Assembly (NCBI RefSeq): GCF_900094735.1
Contig: NZ_FMBM01000002.1
Location: forward strand, 930,001-994,000
Length of the DNA stretch: 64,000 nucleotides
Source of the DNA: Saliniramus fredricksonii
Lineage (GTDB): Bacteria > Pseudomonadota > Alphaproteobacteria > Rhizobiales > Beijerinckiaceae
Direction: 5' to 3'
The translations under genes and the position numbers were made by a program. The notes under the pieces were generated by a model. It ran no database searches and was not told the origin of the DNA. It saw only the letters and a list, made by a program, of their open reading frames with translations. This document shows, in pieces, positions 18,433-27,734 of this stretch. Positions within the stretch are counted from its first letter, which is position 1. Each line of letters begins with the position of its first letter.

Positions 18433-19689
18433 TCATCCGCCCCGGCTTTCCCCGACTGCGCGACCCGCCTGATATCCGCCACGCCGGACGTTGCGGTCGA
18501 ACAACCCCCAGGTCAGCCCGAGCAGCAGATAGAAGTGCCGCCAGTGGTCTGTATCGATGGCCAAGCCCTGGAGCATCTGGACGAAGAGAACCGACCAGAC
18601 GGCGATGGCGAAGGCCTGCATGTCCGAGGGTGTTGCGATCAGGCGCCAGCCGACGACGAGCGTGGCGCCGATCAGGCAGAGATAGGACAGTCCGCCCAGC
18701 CAGCCATAGGCGGAAAAGGCGTTCAGATAGACGTTGTGCGGGTCCTCGAACCAGACCTCTCGGAACTGCATCGGTCCATAGCCGTTCGGTCGGTCGAGCA
18801 GTTCGGGGATGGCGCGGAAAATGCGTCCAAATCGCCCGGTGGCGCCGACGTCATAGTGCTGGACGAGAGCGGCGCGCACCTCGAACATGCTGCGCAGTTC
18901 CTCGATGGACAATGCAATGGCGAGGGCCACGATTGCGCCGATGATTCCGGTGACGGCGAGCACGGTGATGCGCAGACGCTGCCGTGGCCCGGCCACGAAT
19001 AGGAAGGTCAGCATCGTCATCAGCGCCATGGACAGGATCATGTTTCCCCAGGCGCCGCGCGAGAAGGACAGGAACACGCCGCCAAAGAGGATGATCCCGA
19101 GCGGCACGACATGGCGCAGCCGTAATCTGCCTGTGATCAGAATGGCTTGTGCCAGCAGGACGAGTGGCAGGATCACGTAGGTGCCCAGCACGTTCGGATC
19201 CTTGAATGTGCCCGCCGCGCGATCATGCAGGGTGAAGATCGCACCGAGCCCGGCCACATTGAAATAGCCGAGAATTCCCGCCACCGACGCGATCGTCGCG
19301 CCGCTGACGAGCCCCCAGGTCAGCGCGTGCATCCGCCAGCGCGCATCGTCCTGCAAGAGTGCGGCGAAGAAGATGGCCGTCACGGCCAGGTAGAACGACA
19401 CCCCGATGAAGCGCACCGCATCCCCGTCATCAAGGAAGGGGATCAGCGAGAACAGCCCGCCGATATTGTACAGCATCAGCAGAACTGCCATCACCACCGC
19501 CCCCGCTCCGAGGCGCATGCCCCCCAGCATGAAGACGAACAGCGCGAGGAAGAAGGCGAATTCGTAAGGGGAGGGCTCGATCAGCACCACGCCGCCGCCA
19601 CACATGAAGATGAACAGCGTCCACCATTGTGTGCCGCGCGAAAAACCGGTCGCAGCCGGGACCGACGGACTGGTGCTCAGCGTGTTCAA
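18433..19689 (-). CDS. O-antigen ligase/Wzy-type polysaccharide polymerase
   Basis: 418 residues with about ten to twelve membrane helices and the large periplasmic loop of the Wzy_C/O-antigen ligase family. Conserved segments: RAAGTFKDPNVLGTY, LSFSRGAWGN, and DPHNVYLNAFSAYGW near the end. In this setting it most likely polymerises lipid-linked repeat units of the exported polysaccharide (HfsC/Wzy role); a ligase role is less likely because no LPS genes are near. It starts with TTG overlapping the stop of the gene before it (TTGA), so translation is coupled. Last gene of the minus-strand operon. Confidence 0.85.
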   Translation of the reverse strand: MNTLSTSPSVPAATGFSRGTQWWTLFIFMCGGGVVLIEPSPYEFAFFLALFVFMLGGMRLGAGAVVMAVLLMLYNIGGLFSLIPFLDDGDAVRFIGVSFYLAVTAIFFAALLQDDARWRMHALTWGLVSGATIASVAGILGYFNVAGLGAIFTLHDRAAGTFKDPNVLGTYVILPLVLLAQAILITGRLRLRHVVPLGIILFGGVFLSFSRGAWGNMILSMALMTMLTFLFVAGPRQRLRITVLAVTGIIGAIVALAIALSIEELRSMFEVRAALVQHYDVGATGRFGRIFRAIPELLDRPNGYGPMQFREVWFEDPHNVYLNAFSAYGWLGGLSYLCLIGATLVVGWRLIATPSDMQAFAIAVWSVLFVQMLQGLAIDTDHWRHFYLLLGLTWGLFDRNVRRGGYQAGRAVGESRGG

Positions 19690-21227
19690 TAGGCATTCTC
19701 CGTCTTCAGCAGGGCGAAGGGGGTCATCGCCAGGATCTGCAGATCGAACAGCACCGACCAGTTCTCGATGTAATACAGGTCGTGCTCGACGCGGCGCTGG
19801 ATCTTCTCCTGCGTATCGGTCTCACCGCGCCAGCCGTTGATCTGCGCCCAACCGGTAATGCCGGGCTTGACCTTGTGGCGGGCGAAGTAGCCGTCGACGA
19901 CCTGGTCATAGAGCTCGTTGGCGGCCTTTGCCTGGAGGGCGTGCGGACGCGGGCCGACGAGCGAGAGATTGCCCTTGAAGACGACGTTGAAGAGCTGCGG
20001 CAATTCATCGAGGGAGGTCTTTCGGATGATCCGCCCCACCCGGGTGACGCGCGGATCGTCCTTCGTCACCAGTTTGGCCGCGCCCGCGTCACCCTGATCG
20101 ACATACATCGAGCGGAACTTGAAGACCTCGATCAGTTCGTTGTTGAATCCGTAGCGCTTCTGGCGAAACAGCACCGGCCCGCGCGAATCGAGCTTCACCG
20201 CCAGGGCGACAGCCGCCATGGCCGGAGCGAGCAACATCATGATGGACAGGCCGACGAGCTTGTCGAAAAGCCATTTGACTACGAGATCCCAATCCGCGAT
20301 CGGGCGGTCGAAGACATCGAGAACCGGCACGTTGCCGATATAGGAATAGGCGCGCGGACGCAGGCGCAGCTTGCTCGCATGGGCGGCCAGCCGGATATCG
20401 ATCGGCAATACCCAGAGCTTGGAGAGCATCTGCAGGATCCGCCCCTCGGCGGCAATCGGGACGGTGAAGATCACGAGGTCGAGCTGCGTGTTGCGCGCGT
20501 AATCGACGAGATCGGTCACGGTCCCGAGGGTGGGGTAGCCTGCCACGAGATCGGGCGTGCGCTCGTCATTGCGGTCATCGAAAACGCCGACGATGCGCAC
20601 GCCGTTGTCGCCCTGCGCATCGAGCGCGCGGATCATCTCGACCGCGGCCGGGCCGGCTCCAACGATGGCGGTCCGCCGGTCGAAACGCCCCGCCCGGGTC
20701 ATGCGCCCGACGAGTCCGGCAAGGGCCAGCCGCTCCGCCGTCAGTGCGGCGGCGCCGGTGAAGAACCAGCCGACGAGCCAGACGCGGGAATACTCGTCAC
20801 CCACCTTGAGAAGAAAGATCGCGGTGAAGCCGATGAGGAAGACGACGGTCCAGGTGGTCAGAAGGCGTAGCCCGTTACGAAAGAAGGTGCGAAACGCCTG
20901 GATCGAATAGACATGCACCATTTCGAATGCAATGAGCGCAGCGAGGGAAAGCCCCGCGATCATGGCCAGCGTGAAGCTGTTGAAGGTATTGCCGAGATAG
21001 GCGAGGTGCAGCCCGATACCGAGCCCGGCCACGATGAGCAGTTCGACGAGGCGGACCGTGCCGGTGAGAACCTTGGCCGAGAAGGCGCCCGACAAGGGCA
21101 GCCCAGCGGTGGCCTCGGCCGGCGGACGTTTCGCGCGATGATTGCGCTCGCCCCTTTGCTGTTTCGCCGTGCCGTCCATGCTGGCGGATGCGGCTGCCTG
21201 CATAAGATCGCGGATATCGATACTCAT
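19686..21227 (-). CDS. Undecaprenyl-phosphate sugar phosphotransferase (WcaJ/HfsE/PssY type)
   Basis: 513 residues from the ATG at 21227. The N-terminal half has four membrane helices and a CoA-binding-like Rossmann domain ([19 protein letters not shown]). The C-terminal phosphoglycosyl transferase domain shows [39 protein letters not shown] and [15 protein letters not shown]. It transfers a sugar phosphate, probably glucose-1-phosphate, to undecaprenyl phosphate and so starts repeat-unit synthesis at the inner membrane. An in-frame ATG 11 codons upstream is possible. It overlaps the polymerase gene by four bases. Confidence 0.92.
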   Translation of the reverse strand: MSIDIRDLMQAAASASMDGTAKQQRGERNHRAKRPPAEATAGLPLSGAFSAKVLTGTVRLVELLIVAGLGIGLHLAYLGNTFNSFTLAMIAGLSLAALIAFEMVHVYSIQAFRTFFRNGLRLLTTWTVVFLIGFTAIFLLKVGDEYSRVWLVGWFFTGAAALTAERLALAGLVGRMTRAGRFDRRTAIVGAGPAAVEMIRALDAQGDNGVRIVGVFDDRNDERTPDLVAGYPTLGTVTDLVDYARNTQLDLVIFTVPIAAEGRILQMLSKLWVLPIDIRLAAHASKLRLRPRAYSYIGNVPVLDVFDRPIADWDLVVKWLFDKLVGLSIMMLLAPAMAAVALAVKLDSRGPVLFRQKRYGFNNELIEVFKFRSMYVDQGDAGAAKLVTKDDPRVTRVGRIIRKTSLDELPQLFNVVFKGNLSLVGPRPHALQAKAANELYDQVVDGYFARHKVKPGITGWAQINGWRGETDTQEKIQRRVEHDLYYIENWSVLFDLQILAMTPFALLKTENAY

Positions 21228-21308
21228 ATGACGCGCCTGTGATTTCCGATGATTGATCAATTCGGCGAATTGACCTGTTCACATTAACAGCGCCCGGTGA
21301 GGGAAGAC

Positions 21309-22487
21309 TTAACGTGATGGCACAGCAGCGGCACGACGCTCCGCTCCCTTTTGGTAACCCGCAAGAACGGCATCGGTCATGCTGGCGACGGAAAAATTCG
21401 TTTCGAGAAAGGCGCGGGTCTGCTCAATCCGGGAATGCGTGGCCGCTGCATCCTCGGTGAGCTGACGCAGGATGGCCTGGGCGAGTGCGCCAACATCGCC
21501 TGGCTCGACGAGCGTATCGACGCAAGGTGCCAGGATATCGGGGATACCGCCGACATTGGTCGAGACTATCGGCATGCCGGCAGCCGCCGCTTCGAGCACG
21601 ACATAGGGCAGGGATTCCGCGTGCGAGGGCATCACCATGATCCGCGCCCGCGCGAGCACGTCGCGGATCGGCTGGGCATCCTCGAAAGTCACATCCTCGA
21701 TCAGGCCGTATTCGCTCGCCCGTTGCATCAGCAAGACCCGGTCGGGGCCCGATCCCACGGCGAGGAGGCGCGGGGCGCTGCCGCGTTTCTGCCGGATCAG
21801 CCGCATCGCCTGCAGCAGCGTATCCACACCCTTGGCGAGCAGCATCTCGCCGATGAAGATGAGATCGAAGGCGGCATCCGCATTGTCGACGGGCTCGAAC
21901 TCCGCCGGATACAAGCCGTTATGAACAATCATGGCGGGGCGATCGGTGGCGCCGACATAGTGATCGAAACGGCTCGCGACATGGCGGCTCTCGAACAGAA
22001 ACACGTCGGTTCGGCGCGCCATCCACCGTTCCGCCGCCATGTACAGGTGGTGGCGGGGATTGCCGGGGCCGAAATGGAAGCTGCCACCATGGGGCGTGTA
22101 GGCGCGCACCGCATCAGGGGCGTGACGGCGCGCCAGGGCCCGCGCATAAAGCCCGCCCTTGGAGCCGTGCCCGTGCAGCACGCTCGCACCGATGTCACGT
22201 TGCAGACGGGCCAGCGCGCGCAGGGCCGCGAGGTCGCGCGCAGACGGGTTTCGTGTCATCGCTACCCGGGTGATGCCGAGCTCCAGCGCGGGCCGCGCCC
22301 GTTCGATCATCGCATCGGTGCGGGCATTGGTTTGCGAGGAATCAAAGAAAAGACCCACTGCATGACCCCGTGCCGCCTGCTCGCAGGCAAGGTCGATCAC
22401 ATGGCGAAACAGCCCGCCGATCGGCGCGCGAAACACGTGCAGAATGCGAAGCGGCCCGTATGCCACATGAGTCTCCATGTCGGACAT
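21309..22487 (-). CDS. Glycosyltransferase (GT4-type fold)
   Basis: 392 residues with two Rossmann domains. The N-terminal domain starts LRILHVFRAPIGGLFRHVID; the C-terminal domain has LIFIGEMLLAKGVDTLLQAM, then MPSHAESLPYVVLEAAAAGMP and VSTNVGG, the donor-binding E-x7-E region of retaining GT4 enzymes. It would add a sugar to the lipid-linked acceptor on the cytoplasmic side. Its ATG overlaps the stop of the export gene by one base (TGATG). Confidence 0.9.
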   Translation of the reverse strand: MSDMETHVAYGPLRILHVFRAPIGGLFRHVIDLACEQAARGHAVGLFFDSSQTNARTDAMIERARPALELGITRVAMTRNPSARDLAALRALARLQRDIGASVLHGHGSKGGLYARALARRHAPDAVRAYTPHGGSFHFGPGNPRHHLYMAAERWMARRTDVFLFESRHVASRFDHYVGATDRPAMIVHNGLYPAEFEPVDNADAAFDLIFIGEMLLAKGVDTLLQAMRLIRQKRGSAPRLLAVGSGPDRVLLMQRASEYGLIEDVTFEDAQPIRDVLARARIMVMPSHAESLPYVVLEAAAAGMPIVSTNVGGIPDILAPCVDTLVEPGDVGALAQAILRQLTEDAAATHSRIEQTRAFLETNFSVASMTDAVLAGYQKGAERRAAAVPSR

Positions 22488-23044
22488 CAGAACCAGCGCT
22501 CGCGCACGATCACGGTATCGCCCGGGCGCAACGTGTAATCGATCGGCGCATTGAAGCGATCGGTTTCATCCCCGATCTTGCGCGAAACCGTGACGGAACT
22601 GCGTACGGCCCGCGGCGTGAAGCCGCCCGCGATCGCGATCGCGTTCTCCACGCTCATGCCGGCAACATAGTCGTACTGACCGCCCCGCGTGACCTCGCCC
22701 ATGATGTAGAAGGGGCGGTAGGTATCGATTTCGACGGTGACGCGCGGCTCGCGGATGAAGCCCGAGCCGAGGCGATCGGCGACGCGCTCCGCCGCTTGCG
22801 TCGTCGTCAGCCCCTCGACGGTGACGGCGCCGATCAGCGGCACCGTGATCGCCCCGCTGCCATCGACCATGTAGATGTTGGACAGCGAATCCTGCCCGAA
22901 CACGATCAGCCGTACCCGATCGTCCGTAGCCAGACGATAATCGCGCGCCGAAAAGCTTTCGTCATCGCGTCGCACCGTCAAAGCTGCACAACCTGGAAGT
23001 GCAGCCGCTGTCAGCAGGAGAGCGAGTGTCTTGCGCCTGTTCAT
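22487..23044 (-). CDS. Short Wza/HfsD-like polysaccharide export lipoprotein
   Basis: About 185 residues from the ATG at 23044. A lipoprotein signal (MNRRKTLALLLTAAALPGCA) has lipobox LPGC. Then a Poly_export domain (YRLATDDRVRLIVFGQDSLS, IPLIGAV-like PLIGAVTVEGLTTTQAAERV) and one SLBB-like domain (FYIMGEVTRGGQYDYVAGMS). It lacks the long C-terminal part and membrane helix of enteric Wza, as do the short forms of alphaproteobacterial holdfast and EPS loci. First gene of the minus-strand operon, divergent from the Wzz-like gene across about 180 bp. Confidence 0.88.
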   Translation of the reverse strand: MNRRKTLALLLTAAALPGCAALTVRRDDESFSARDYRLATDDRVRLIVFGQDSLSNIYMVDGSGAITVPLIGAVTVEGLTTTQAAERVADRLGSGFIREPRVTVEIDTYRPFYIMGEVTRGGQYDYVAGMSVENAIAIAGGFTPRAVRSSVTVSRKIGDETDRFNAPIDYTLRPGDTVIVRERWF

Positions 23045-23222
23045 CGGAGTTTCGACCATCCGGCTGGGGTGAATCTGCGCAAACGGTAAATTGATACGGT
23101 TAACAGAACCTTGCGCGATTCAATCAAGTGACGAAACGCGGCAGGTCGACCGGTTTTCTTAACCAACCGGAAACCCTGTCTGTTCATCCTGTGCACAAAT
23201 CCGGATCGAGACGGAAGCCAGT

Positions 23223-26200
23223 ATGGAGCGCGAGATGAAGCAACCTCGAGATGCGTCGTTTGACCAGGGCGGTCGCGATGGCATGGTGGATCTGCGCGAG
23301 ATCCTGCTGGCGCTGCGCGGGCGGTTCAAGACGATCCTCGCCATTACCTTTGCCGTCGCCATCGGCGCGATCGTTTTCGTCCTCACCGCGACACCGCGTT
23401 TTGCCGGTGAAACCCAGGTGCTTCTGGAGAACCGGGACAGCGTCTTCACCCGCACCCTCTCCGAGCGCGAATTGCCAGACGGCAGCATCGACGAGCAGGC
23501 CGTGCTGAGCCAGGTCGAGGTCGTCAGTTCGCGCGAGGTGGCGCGGGAGACGATCCGCCGGCTCGGGCTCGTCGGCAACACGGAATTCGATCCACTGGTC
23601 GGGCCGATGGATCCGATCACGCGTGTGCGCACCATGCTCGGCATCGCCGATGGAAGCTATGACGGGAACGAGGAAGACCGGATCCTGGATGCCTACTACC
23701 GCGCCCTCACCGTCTATGCCGTGCCGCGCTCGCGCGTCCTCGCCATCGAGTTCCGGTCTGCGGATCCCGATCTTTCCGCCCAGGCCGCCAATACCATTGC
23801 CGAGGTCTATCTCGACCAGCTGGAGGAGGCGCAGGCCGAACTCGCCCGGGCCGCTTCGGACTGGCTCGGCACCAATATCGAGGATTTGCGTGAGCGTGTG
23901 AGCGAGGCGGAAGCGGCCGTTGAATCGTTTCGCGCTTCCTCGCGGCTGTTCTTGACCGGAGACAGCGCCAGCATTTCGTCGCAGCAATTGAGCGATCTCA
24001 ACACGCGGCTCGCGGAAGCCCGCTCGACCCAGGCCGATTCGGAGGCCCGGGCGCAGTTGCTGAGTGAGATGATCGCCGAGGGCAGGGCCTTCGAGATTCC
24101 CGATGTCGCGAGCAACGAACTGATCGGTCGGCTGATCGAGCAGCGCATCGACCTGCGTTCCCAGATCGCGCTCGAGCAGCGTACGCTGCTACCCGGGCAC
24201 CCGCGCATTCTGGAACTGCGCGCCCAGCTCGCGGATCTCGATGAGCAGATTACCGCTTCCGCCGAGCGCACGGTTCGCATTCTCGAAAACGAAGCGCGCA
24301 TTGCCGCCTCCCGTGTCGAATCGCTGGAAGCGGCGCTCGATGCGCAGATGAGTGTCGTCGCGCAAGCCAATGAGAGCGAGGTGCAATTGCGCGCTCTCGA
24401 ACGCGAGGCGCGGGCCGAGCGCGAGCAGTTGGAGAACTACCTCACCCGCTACCGCGAGGCGATTGCACGCGGCTCGCAGAATGCGACATTGCCCGATGCG
24501 CGTATCGTCTCGCGTGCCGTCGTGCCGCGGGAGCCGGTTTTTCCGCGCAAGGCGCCCACCGTTGTTCTGGCGACGCTCGGCGCAGCCTTCGTCGCGACCG
24601 GCGGTGTCGTCGTCGCGGCTCTGGTCTCCGGCGGCGCGCCGGCGGCGCCCGCAATGGCTGCGGGCTATGGACATGCAGCACAAAGGCGCGACTCCGATTC
24701 TCACGAGGACGAGCCACGCCATGACGCCGCACCGGCGCTCGACCCGAACTGGCCCGACGGGGTGCCGATCGCCCCCCGGATCGGTGCGGGCGGGGCGACT
24801 GCGGTCAGTGCGGCTCTGGCCGAGCATCCGCAAACCCGCGCGGATGCCCCTTCCCCGGATGCCTTCCACACGGACCCAAAGACTTCCGTCGCGCAAGCGC
24901 CTCAGCCGAAAGCGGATGGCGGCATGCAGATGGCCGGCGCGGATACCGTCGACGCGCCGCCGCAATCCAGGCGCACAAGGCAGCCTTCTTTCATCGAAAT
25001 CCCCGTGCAAGCGGCGCAGCCGCAAGCAGAGGAAGAGGTGCTGACCGGCGTCCGCAAGCTCGGCGCGCGCCTGCGCGGCACGTTGGAAGGGGGCGCAGAG
25101 AACGCCGATGCCGGCGCGCTTCCTGCCCCGAAGGACATGGCTGATCCCCATGACGCCTCCGACGAAAGCGCCCCGCCATCTGCCGGACCGGCAGTTCGCC
25201 CTGACGCAACGGTGGGGGGCGATACGCCGCCTGACGCTGCGTCGCGCGATGACGTTGCTGCGTCGCCGTCCGATGCGCCTGCGCAAGAACCCGCCGCCGC
25301 TGTCGCTGCACCAAGATCCGCTGCAAACAGGACACCCGCAGCCGGCTCCGGCGGGAAAACGACCGAGGCGCGCCCCGCCGTATCGGAGCCGGTCGCAGCA
25401 TCGTCCGGATCGACGGCCGAGACGGCGATTGAAGACGAGACCGGGATTGCCAAAACGGTCGAGGCAACGCAAAACGAAGCCGGTGTGGCGGGCGAAGCAG
25501 AGCCGGTGCCCGCGCCATTGCCGAAAGAACCGCTTCCAGAGACATGGCAGGAACTGGTCTCGCAGGAACTGGTCTCGCAGGAGCTGGTCTCGCAGGAGCC
25601 GGTCACAGAGCCCGCCGAAGGCGCGGCTGCCGCCGTGCAAGCGGAAGCGCACGCCGACAAGGCGGATGACGCGGTGAAACACAAGCCGCGTCTGCGCCGC
25701 AAGCAGGCAGCAAGCAAGGCCGTTGCCGATTCCAGGGAGGCGCGCGCGCAGGAAGATCGCCTCGATGCAGCCTGGCAGGAAACACAGAAGACGAAGCCCG
25801 CCGCGGATGATCCGGGAACCGTACCCGCAGGGACAGTCTCCAGCAGGGCCGGTGAGGAAACGGTCGAGGCCTCCGTGCCTGTTCTCGATGATGGGCTACC
25901 CGCCGGGAATTCAGTGCCCGTTTCGGCGCAGCTATCATCGGCTGCGCAGGAGGCCGTGGCGGACTCCTCGGACTCTCTCGCGGCAGCATCGGTCGACAGC
26001 GAGGCGGCTTACGATTTCAGCGTGCTGCTTGCAAGATTGCGCGAGAACCAGCGTCAGGATCGCGGCCAGCGCGTCCTCGTCACCGGGCTCGGCGATGCCG
26101 CACGTCTGCGCCGTTTCGGCGAAAAGCTGGGCCAGGCCGGTGCCCGTGCCGGGCGCTGCATCCTCGTCTCGATGCAGGATGACGGCTCCGGATCCGTACC

Positions 26201-26573
26201 GGGGCTGAGTGATCTGATCGCGGAGCGTGCCAGCTTCTTCGACGTGATCCGGCGCGATCCGGCATCGTCCCTGCATCGCGTCGAAAGGGGACGCGCCGAT
26301 GCAGCGTCGTTGATCGACGACGCTGACGGACTCGATATCGCGCTGACGGCCTTCCAGCACACCTATGGGCTCGTCTTCATGCTGGTGCCTGATCCCTCCG
26401 ATACGGCCTTGCTGAAATCTCTGGCCGGTGCGGTGGATACGATCATCATCGCCGCCGATCGTGAAGCCGATGACCCCGAACTCGTCGATCTCTATGCGCG
26501 TGTTGCGGGAATGGGTTCGGCGGATGTCGTGGTGGCCGGGGTCGGGCGCAGGGCGGGCGTTGCCGCTGCCTGA
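23223..26573 (+). CDS. Wzz-type chain-length protein fused to a degenerate BY-kinase-like domain through a long disordered linker
   Basis: 1116 residues. Domain order: Wzz domain with first membrane helix at about 37-57, a coiled-coil periplasmic region (about 190-430) with the GNVR-like end (ENYLTRYREAIARGS), second membrane helix at about 443-468, then a Pro/Ala/Glu/Asp-rich, low-complexity cytoplasmic segment of about 450 residues (475-925), and a C-terminal Rossmann-like domain (928-1116). The last domain sits where Wzc/ExoP have their tyrosine kinase, but its P-loop position reads VLVTGLGDAARLRRFGEKLG without G-K-S/T, and no Tyr cluster ends the protein. It thus looks like an HfsA-HfsB-type pair fused in one chain. 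It would control length and export of the polysaccharide. A second ATG at 23235 is also plausible. Confidence 0.85.
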   Translation: MEREMKQPRDASFDQGGRDGMVDLREILLALRGRFKTILAITFAVAIGAIVFVLTATPRFAGETQVLLENRDSVFTRTLSERELPDGSIDEQAVLSQVEVVSSREVARETIRRLGLVGNTEFDPLVGPMDPITRVRTMLGIADGSYDGNEEDRILDAYYRALTVYAVPRSRVLAIEFRSADPDLSAQAANTIAEVYLDQLEEAQAELARAASDWLGTNIEDLRERVSEAEAAVESFRASSRLFLTGDSASISSQQLSDLNTRLAEARSTQADSEARAQLLSEMIAEGRAFEIPDVASNELIGRLIEQRIDLRSQIALEQRTLLPGHPRILELRAQLADLDEQITASAERTVRILENEARIAASRVESLEAALDAQMSVVAQANESEVQLRALEREARAEREQLENYLTRYREAIARGSQNATLPDARIVSRAVVPREPVFPRKAPTVVLATLGAAFVATGGVVVAALVSGGAPAAPAMAAGYGHAAQRRDSDSHEDEPRHDAAPALDPNWPDGVPIAPRIGAGGATAVSAALAEHPQTRADAPSPDAFHTDPKTSVAQAPQPKADGGMQMAGADTVDAPPQSRRTRQPSFIEIPVQAAQPQAEEEVLTGVRKLGARLRGTLEGGAENADAGALPAPKDMADPHDASDESAPPSAGPAVRPDATVGGDTPPDAASRDDVAASPSDAPAQEPAAAVAAPRSAANRTPAAGSGGKTTEARPAVSEPVAASSGSTAETAIEDETGIAKTVEATQNEAGVAGEAEPVPAPLPKEPLPETWQELVSQELVSQELVSQEPVTEPAEGAAAAVQAEAHADKADDAVKHKPRLRRKQAASKAVADSREARAQEDRLDAAWQETQKTKPAADDPGTVPAGTVSSRAGEETVEASVPVLDDGLPAGNSVPVSAQLSSAAQEAVADSSDSLAAASVDSEAAYDFSVLLARLRENQRQDRGQRVLVTGLGDAARLRRFGEKLGQAGARAGRCILVSMQDDGSGSVPGLSDLIAERASFFDVIRRDPASSLHRVERGRADAASLIDDADGLDIALTAFQHTYGLVFMLVPDPSDTALLKSLAGAVDTIIIAADREADDPELVDLYARVAGMGSADVVVAGVGRRAGVAAA
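25548..25607 (+). repeat. 15-bp tandem repeat inside the linker of the Wzz-like gene
   Basis: Three near-identical 15-bp units (25548, 25563, 25578) and a decayed fourth (25593-25607), coding QELVS repeated. Multiples of three keep the frame, so copy number can vary without damage. Confidence 0.9.
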
Positions 26574-26651
26574 TCCGTTCAGGTGATGCCGACATGCCCG
26601 CAGCGCCGGTCGGGCCCCGTCGGCGCGTGATTCTCGAGCCGGAGAGCGTGC

Positions 26652-27701
26652 ATGTCATTGAAATCCGCCATCATCCGCACGGGGCTGCGCGCGATCGACT
26701 GGAGCCGGGCCGATCTCTGGCTGGCGCCCGTCTCGCGCGGCACCGGCATCATCTTGATGTTTCACCATGTGCGCCCGGCCAGCTACGGCACCTTCGCGCC
26801 CAACCGCCTGCTGGAGATCACGCCCGCATTCTTCGAAACGGTTGTGAGCATGGTCCGGGAAGCCGGGTACGAGATCATTGCACAGGATGCCTTGCCGCAG
26901 CGCCTGCGGGAAAAGGGTGGGCGACCCTTCGCGCTCCTCACCTTCGATGACGGCTATCGCGACAATGCGGAATACGCGTTGCCGATCCTGCGTCGCCATG
27001 CCGTGCCGGCGACCTTCTTCATCACCACCGGCTTCGCCGATGGCCACGGACGCCTCTGGTGGCTCGAACTGGAGGAGGCGATCCGCAGGCTCGACCGGGT
27101 GCTCTTCACCCATGACGGGCGTGATTTTGATCTGCCGGCGCGCGATGATGCAGAAAAGCAGATCGCCTTCGAGACCACCTATTGGCGCCTGCGCAGCGGT
27201 GACGAAGCGACGCTGCTGGCCGTTATCGCCGATCTCGCCGCTCAGGCCGGTCTCGACAGCCGCGCCCTGACGCGCGGGCTCTGCATGACATGGGATGAAA
27301 TCAGGGCCGTGGCGGGAGACCCCCTGATCACCATCGGTGCCCATACGGTGAGCCATCCGATGCTGGCCAAGCATGACGATGTCACGGCGCGCTACGAGAT
27401 CGTGCAATCACGCGACCGCCTCGCCGAGGAGCTCGGCTGCAATGTGGCGCATTTCGCCTATCCGGTGGGAGATCCCGGTTCAGCCGGGCCGCGCGATTTC
27501 GCTCTGGCTCAGGAAGCGGGATTCACCACCGCGGTGACGACGCGGCCCGGTCACGTCTTTGCCGGTCATGCCGATCATCCCCATGCCCTGCCACGCGTTT
27601 CCGTGAACGGCCTGCATCAGAGCCGCAAGACCATGCGCGCCCTGCTCTCCGGCGTCCCGTTCATGCTGTGGAACAAGGGCCGGCGGCTCAATACGCGCTG
27701 A
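26652..27701 (+). CDS. Polysaccharide deacetylase (NodB homology domain)
   Basis: 349 residues. Motif 1 TFDDGYRDN (about 96-104) carries the catalytic base and metal Asp; motif 2 is HTVSHPML with two metal His; later motifs FAYPVG and LPRVSVNG are present. Enzymes of this kind remove N-acetyl groups from polysaccharide; in holdfast loci the equivalent is HfsH, needed for adhesion and cohesion of the polymer. No signal peptide is evident, so it may act in the cytoplasm on lipid-linked units. It follows the Wzz-like gene by about 80 bp and is probably in its operon. Confidence 0.9.
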   Translation: MSLKSAIIRTGLRAIDWSRADLWLAPVSRGTGIILMFHHVRPASYGTFAPNRLLEITPAFFETVVSMVREAGYEIIAQDALPQRLREKGGRPFALLTFDDGYRDNAEYALPILRRHAVPATFFITTGFADGHGRLWWLELEEAIRRLDRVLFTHDGRDFDLPARDDAEKQIAFETTYWRLRSGDEATLLAVIADLAAQAGLDSRALTRGLCMTWDEIRAVAGDPLITIGAHTVSHPMLAKHDDVTARYEIVQSRDRLAEELGCNVAHFAYPVGDPGSAGPRDFALAQEAGFTTAVTTRPGHVFAGHADHPHALPRVSVNGLHQSRKTMRALLSGVPFMLWNKGRRLNTR

Positions 27702-27734
27702 GCCGTCGCAACCCGGTCCTGCGGGGCGCGCTCG

